From Deltaproteobacteria bacterium (GTDB lineage Bacteria; Desulfobacterota; DSM-4660; Desulfatiglandales; Desulfatiglandaceae), in assembly GCA_019307165.1 (NCBI GenBank), contig JAFDKD010000138.1, positions 1 through 8,552 of the forward strand: 8,552 nucleotides of DNA, given 5' to 3'. Below the pieces are notes generated by a model, which worked only from the letters and a program-made list of their open reading frames with translations, was not told where the DNA came from and ran no database searches. Below, piece by piece: positions 6,029-8,552 of the stretch (its first letter is position 1; each line of letters starts with the position of its first letter). Made by a program: the position numbers and the translations under genes.

Positions 6029-6667
6029 CTACGCCGCCACAAGCTTCCTTGCCAGCTGCACCGCTTCGGCCGCGTCCTTGCCGTAGCCGTCAGAGCCGAT
6101 CTCCTCGGCGAATTTGGCATCGATGGGCGCCCCGCCAACCACGACCTTCACCTTGGACCGCAGCCCCTGCGCCTCCAGGGCCTCGATGACCCGCTTCATC
6201 TCGGGCATGGTTGTAGTCAGGAGCGCTGAGAGGCCCAGGATGTCGGGCTTCAGTTCCTCGACTTTTTCAACGACGCTTTCCACGCTCAGATCAACGCCCA
6301 GGTCGACGACATCGAAGCCGGAGCCCCTGAGTATCATGATGACGAGGTTCTTCCCGATATCGTGCAGATCGCCTTTGACGGTTCCCATCAGGATGCTTCC
6401 CCTGGACTGGGTCTGATCCTCCGTCAAGAGCGGCTGTATGATTTCCAGCCCTTTTTTCATGGTTACGGCGGCGACCAGCATCTCGGGCACGAAGATCTCG
6501 CTTTTGGAGAATTTTTCGCCGATGACGTCCATGGCCGCGATGAGCGCGTTGTTGATGAGATCGTTTAGGTCCATGCCGTCGTCCACGGCGTTTTTCACCA
6601 GGGCTTCGATGTCCTTGTGCTTTCCGTCGACCACGGCCGCTTTAATGCCTTCAATGTGCTGATTCAT
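6029..6667 (-). CDS. Corrinoid (B12)-binding protein of a methyltransferase system, MtbC/MtaC-like
   Basis: A protein of about 212 residues with the two expected domains. A helical cap domain (about 1-85) carries VIGEKFSKSEIFVPEMLVAA. A Rossmann-like cobalamin domain (about 92-215) carries the DxHxxG motif as GDLHDIGKNLV, whose His is the lower cobalt ligand (about H105 counted from 6676), the SxL motif as GLSALLTTTM, and VVGGAP. Such proteins accept a methyl group on Co(I) from a substrate-specific methyltransferase and pass it on. Of two possible starts, ATG 6676 has AAAGG directly touching it, while ATG 6667 has AGGA at a normal 8-nt spacing, so 6667 is chosen. It is paralogous to the corrinoid domain encoded upstream (7144-7938), with long identical stretches. 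A leader with a terminator-like hairpin precedes it. Substrate not known. Confidence 0.9.
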   Translation of the reverse strand: MNQHIEGIKAAVVDGKHKDIEALVKNAVDDGMDLNDLINNALIAAMDVIGEKFSKSEIFVPEMLVAAVTMKKGLEIIQPLLTEDQTQSRGSILMGTVKGDLHDIGKNLVIMILRGSGFDVVDLGVDLSVESVVEKVEELKPDILGLSALLTTTMPEMKRVIEALEAQGLRSKVKVVVGGAPIDAKFAEEIGSDGYGKDAAEAVQLARKLVAA

Positions 6668-6687
6668 TTGGATCATCCTTTGTAAAA

Positions 6688-6711
6688 GCCGGAGAAATCG
6701 AGTTCTCCGGC
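6688..6711 (-). terminator. Terminator-like hairpin in the leader (candidate attenuator)
   Basis: On the minus strand GCCGGAGAA (6711-6703), a 6-nt loop and TTCTCCGGC (6696-6688) form a perfect 9-bp GC-rich stem, followed directly by TTTT. The shape is that of an intrinsic terminator with a short T-run. It ends about 20 bp before the chosen start at 6667, so it would act as an attenuator for transcription from upstream. It might instead only stabilise the mRNA 5' end. Confidence 0.5.
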
Positions 6712-6843
6712 GACGTCCCAGGGAAACCTCTCGAAATCCACATTTCGTACTTCACGCTAAAGTTACCGGCCCCCGAGAAGCGTTTCCCGATGATCTGAGG
6801 GGGCGGCCTCAAAGCGGGATTCTTTACTAGCCGGAGCGCCTTT

Positions 6844-6871
6844 TATATAGCATAACTTGCATAGAATACAA
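6844..6871 (-). promoter_or_regulatory. Candidate sigma70-like promoter for the second corrinoid gene
   Basis: On the minus strand TTGTAT (6871-6866), a 16-bp AT-rich spacer and TATATA (6849-6844) resemble -35 and -10 boxes (about four of six and five of six matches). It is the most AT-rich patch in an otherwise GC-rich gap. Transcription would start near 6837 and give a leader of about 170 nt before the ATG at 6667, including the terminator-like hairpin. Confidence 0.45.
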
Positions 6872-6907
6872 GCCGTATGGAATTATCCCGATCCGCCGTC
6901 TAGGCGG

Positions 6908-6927
6908 CCCTGAGCGAAGCCGAAGGG
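6908..6927. repeat. 20-bp dispersed-type element ccctgagcgaagccgaaggg
   Basis: This 20-mer has complementary ends (CCCT/AGGG) and closely resembles the ccctgagc...gaaggg intergenic elements found in large numbers in many environmental bacterial genomes. Only one copy is in the window, so its repeated nature here is from general knowledge. It lies just upstream of the promoter candidate. Confidence 0.4.
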
Positions 6928-6990
6928 CTGTGTCGCCTTTGATCGCTCCTCCTCCCGCCTTCGCGGCGGCAGGCCTGCGACGTAAACACA

Positions 6991-7025
6991 GGGCGCAGGG
7001 CACAAGGCCCAAGGCGCAAGGCAAT
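6991..7025. repeat. Five-unit heptad array, nGGCnCA
   Basis: Units gggcgca, gggcaca, aggccca, aggcgca and aggcaat follow each other exactly every 7 bp; the last is degenerate. Like the array at 5898-5954 it has a 7-bp period and flanks a corrinoid gene, but the core sequence differs. No function can be assigned. Confidence 0.65.
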
Positions 7026-7046
7026 TGATTTATCCGGGTTGAAGAA

Positions 7047-7069
7047 AGGCGGGGTTTTTCCCTGAGCCT
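7047..7069 (-). terminator. Possible terminator after the first corrinoid gene
   Basis: On the minus strand AGGC, an internal loop, GGG, an AAAAA loop, CCC and GCCT make a two-part stem followed by TTCTTC. It lies about 75 bp after the stop at 7144. The stem is short and interrupted and the T-run imperfect, so this is tentative. Confidence 0.35.
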
Positions 7070-7143
7070 CAAGCCTTGAGCCATTTGCTCGCTTCCGCGT
7101 CAGCCATCGGGATCTTCGACTTGCACCCGTCACCTTATGGCGA

Positions 7144-7938
7144 TCAAGCGAGTATTTCCTTGACCAGTTCCACGGCTGCTCCGGCATTGGCCCCATATCC
7201 GTCCGCGCCCACGTCGTCGGCGAACTTCCGGTTCACCGGCGCGCCGCCCACAATCACCTTCACCTTGTCCCTCAAATCCGCCTCTACCAGGGAATCGATG
7301 ACCTCCGCGATCAGAGGCATGGTGGTGGTCAGCAGCGCCGAAAGTCCAAGGACGTCCGGCCTTTCCCGTTCCACCGCCTTGACGAAATCGTCCACCTTCA
7401 CGTTGACGCCAAGGTCGATGACGTCATACCCGACGCCTTTGAGCATGGTGATCACCAGATTTTTTCCGATATCGTGGAGGTCGCCGCGGACGGTGCCGAT
7501 CATGATCCTGCCGGTGGAAACGGCGCCCGAGGCGGCCAGGTGGGGCTCCAGCACTTTCAGCGCTTCGTTCATGCACCGGGCCGATTTCAGGACCTCGGGG
7601 ATGAACACGCTGCCGTCCATAAATTTGGCCCCGATGACCTCCATGGCGGGCAGCATCCCGATGTTGAGGATGTCCGGGGCGGTGAAATTCCGATCCAGCA
7701 GGTCCCGGACGTGCGCGACGATTTCCAGGTGGTCACCCGACAGCACGTCCCGCAGCACCCGGTCGTAGGGGCCGTCCCCCTTGACGTCCTTGGGCGCGGC
7801 TTCCGCCACGGGCATCACCGGGGCGGGTTCCTTCGGCATCACCGGGGCGGGTTCCTTCGGCATCACCGGGGCGGGTTCCTCCGGCATCACCGGGGCGGGT
7901 TCCTTCGGCATCACCGGGGCGGGTTCCTTCGGCATCAC
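7144..7938 (-). CDS. Corrinoid-binding protein with N-terminal MPKEPAPV-repeat linker
   Basis: As written, a 264-residue frame starts at a GTG (7938) next to an ATG (7935). Residues 2-41 are five tandem copies of MPKEPAPV (one with E for K), a proline-rich, probably extended linker. Residues about 55-135 are the helical cap of corrinoid proteins (FMDGSVFIPEVLKSAR). Residues about 143-264 are the B12-binding domain, with GDLHDIGKNLV (lower-ligand His about 155), GLSALLTTTMP and VIVGGAP. It is a clear paralogue of the protein encoded at 6029-6667. The frame is open upstream of 7938 into 34 codons matching the end of a UroD-type methyltransferase, and no ribosome binding site precedes the GTG. 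The native start is therefore probably far upstream, and this corrinoid domain was likely the C-terminal half of a fusion. How it would now be translated is unclear. Confidence 0.85.
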   Translation of the reverse strand: MMPKEPAPVMPKEPAPVMPEEPAPVMPKEPAPVMPKEPAPVMPVAEAAPKDVKGDGPYDRVLRDVLSGDHLEIVAHVRDLLDRNFTAPDILNIGMLPAMEVIGAKFMDGSVFIPEVLKSARCMNEALKVLEPHLAASGAVSTGRIMIGTVRGDLHDIGKNLVITMLKGVGYDVIDLGVNVKVDDFVKAVERERPDVLGLSALLTTTMPLIAEVIDSLVEADLRDKVKVIVGGAPVNRKFADDVGADGYGANAGAAVELVKEILA

Positions 7939-7941
7939 CGG
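7811..7941. repeat. 24-bp tandem repeat, five full copies plus a partial one
   Basis: Copies begin at 7811, 7835, 7859, 7883 and 7907, with a partial sixth at 7931-7941. All are identical except one base in the third copy (near 7881), which changes Lys to Glu. On the minus strand each encodes MPKEPAPV. The near-perfect DNA identity points to recent expansion or active copy-number change, and 24 bp keeps the frame whatever the copy number. Confidence 0.95.
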
Positions 7942-8040
7942 CCGGTAGACGCCTGCCTGGAGGGGAAGGCTTCCTTCCTTGGCAATACGCTCGCCGATGT
8001 ACAGGAGACGGTCGAAATCCGCGTTGGGCGGTGTGGTATC
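7939..8040 (-). pseudogene. Displaced C-terminus of the UroD-type methyltransferase, in frame with the corrinoid protein
   Basis: In the frame of the downstream corrinoid domain, the 34 codons before GTG 7938 read DTTPPNADFDRLLYIGERI and then AKEGSLPLQAGVYRP. The DTTPPxAxFDRL...IGE pattern is the usual end of UroD-type corrinoid methyltransferases. It is one frame off from the main methyltransferase frame, which stops at 8039-8041. The family normally has about 25-30 residues between the GIPxxLLLEES motif and DTTPP; these are absent. A deletion whose length is not a multiple of three explains both facts. This frame has a stop at 8089-8091 and no standard start codon before 7938. Confidence 0.75.
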
Positions 8041-8552
8041 AGGACGATTCCTCCAACAGGAGGAACTCGGGGATGCCCCCGTGAATGGTCATGTGACCGG
8101 GACGGCACCAGCGGTCGTAGAATTCCTCGATCTTCACTTTGGTCATGGGAAAAGGCGTTACTGCATCGGCCACGTCCATGCGGCTGCGGGCGAGCAGGTC
8201 CATCAGCCCGGTGTTTTCGCCGTCCGGATGGGTCACCATGAAAATCCCCTGGGGGCGGAGTTTTTCCGCCGCCTTACGGCACCATGGGAGAAAATGCTCC
8301 TCGTAAAGACTAGGGTAGGTGATCATGTCGTCCACATTGGCCGACCAGAGCACCGCGTCAGCCCCGGAACCGGCCAGAACGTCGATCAACTGTTCGTAAA
8401 CCACGGTCAGCGCTTCCGCGAGGGCCCCCATCTCTTTGGGGTAGTCGCTGTAGTGGAGATAGAATTCGGTGGCCCCCAGCAGGGTCTTCTGTATGAAGTG
8501 TATGGGCGACGTGCATCCGATGCCGGGTCCCGAGGCCACGGCAATCCCATCG
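8039..8552 (-). CDS. UroD-type corrinoid methyltransferase, partial (5' end outside window; 3' end frameshifted)
   Basis: The frame is open to the right edge (reading D-G-I-A-V-A-S-G) and gives 171 residues. It matches the uroporphyrinogen-decarboxylase-fold methyltransferases (MtaA/MtbA/CmuA relatives) that move methyl groups to or from corrinoid proteins in the cytoplasm. Visible marks are the acidic SANVDDMITYPSLYEEHFLPW, the metal-site region MVTHPDGENTGLMDLLARSRMD, then VADAVTPFPMTKV and HGGIPEFLLLEES. The His of VTHPDG sits where the family has a zinc ligand. After LLLEESS the frame meets TGA (8039-8041), well short of the family's usual end; the missing end is found immediately downstream in another frame. 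The gene is probably broken or carries a sequencing/assembly error. It heads a minus-strand run with two corrinoid proteins, its expected partners. Confidence 0.8.
   Translation of the reverse strand, partial: DGIAVASGPGIGCTSPIHFIQKTLLGATEFYLHYSDYPKEMGALAEALTVVYEQLIDVLAGSGADAVLWSANVDDMITYPSLYEEHFLPWCRKAAEKLRPQGIFMVTHPDGENTGLMDLLARSRMDVADAVTPFPMTKVKIEEFYDRWCRPGHMTIHGGIPEFLLLEESS

Larger units (their letters stand above)
6677..7143. other. 467-bp region between the corrinoid genes: terminator, repeats, promoter and leader
   Basis: No protein gene is supported; short frames here lack family features. In minus-strand order the region holds a possible terminator for the upstream gene (7047-7069), a five-unit heptad array (6991-7025), a 20-bp ccctgagc-type element (6908-6927), a small ccgcc/ggcgg hairpin (6893-6907), a promoter candidate (6844-6871), a small perfect stem-loop (6732-6747) and a terminator-like hairpin (6688-6711) just before the second corrinoid gene. 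No cobalamin riboswitch B12 box was recognised. Confidence 0.5.

Noticed and set aside
6651..6743. 30-codon minus-strand upstream frame (MWISRGFPG...) crossing the terminator-like hairpin and overlapping the corrinoid start
   Set aside because: It has no clear ribosome binding site and no run of regulatory codons that would mark a leader peptide; it is probably chance, though worth remembering if the attenuator is tested.
6677..7143. Cobalamin riboswitch before the second corrinoid gene
   Set aside because: I found no B12-box-like motif or the expected multi-stem layout by eye; the leader is also short for that class.
7076..7768. Plus-strand 230-residue Ser/Thr-rich frame
   Set aside because: It lies antisense to the conserved corrinoid domain and has the low-complexity Ser/Thr/Pro composition typical of shadow frames in GC-rich genes.
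7474..8241. Long plus-strand frame with repeated RHHRGGFL
   Set aside because: It is the antisense shadow of the MPKEPAPV repeats and of the methyltransferase/corrinoid genes; the His/Gly repeats come directly from the 24-bp DNA repeat, and the opposite strand has clear family motifs.

Overview
The window (8552 bp) looks like an accessory stretch of chromosome from an anaerobic bacterium. I favour a Desulfobacterota (deltaproteobacterial) relative because paralogous corrinoid proteins, a UroD-type methyltransferase, a C_GCAxxG_C_C redox protein, RAYT transposase debris and short G/C-rich heptad arrays occur together. This is an inference from gene content; there is no rRNA or other taxonomic marker.

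The left third (1-3217) is the edge of a surface-glycan cluster. It holds the 3' part of a plus-strand GT39-like membrane glycosyltransferase. Convergent to it on the minus strand lie a DegT-family sugar aminotransferase and a NeuD/PglD-like sugar O-/N-acyltransferase, which would transcribe acyltransferase then aminotransferase, a common pair for making acylated amino sugars. About 420 bp of unassigned, possibly decayed sequence separates the two.

The middle (3218-5023) is mobile-element debris. It holds a RAYT (REP-associated tyrosine, Y1/HUH) transposase reduced to three blocks in three frames and lacking its catalytic HUH segment. Next come an intact 'mobile mystery protein A' HTH gene on the minus strand, with only a 32-codon stub of its usual partner, Fic-type mobile mystery protein B, and then the C-terminal part of a second RAYT. 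Only protein A looks intact.

The right half (5090-8552, all minus strand) is a corrinoid C1-transfer cluster. In transcription order it holds a UroD-type methyltransferase (5' end outside the window), a corrinoid-binding protein, a second corrinoid-binding protein and a C_GCAxxG_C_C redox protein. The true C-terminus of the methyltransferase is read in the same frame as the first corrinoid domain and is joined to it by five copies of a 24-bp repeat encoding MPKEPAPV. This points to a methyltransferase-linker-corrinoid fusion that has been split by a frame-changing deletion at about 8040. The leader of the second corrinoid gene has a plausible sigma70-like promoter and a terminator-like hairpin just before the ribosome binding site, a candidate attenuator.

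In a working version of this cluster the methyltransferase would move a methyl group between a substrate or acceptor and Co(I)-corrinoid held by the small corrinoid proteins. The substrate cannot be read from sequence. The most novel-looking items are the proline-rich linker fusion and its breakage, the attenuator-like leader, and the orphaned mobile mystery protein A between transposase relics.
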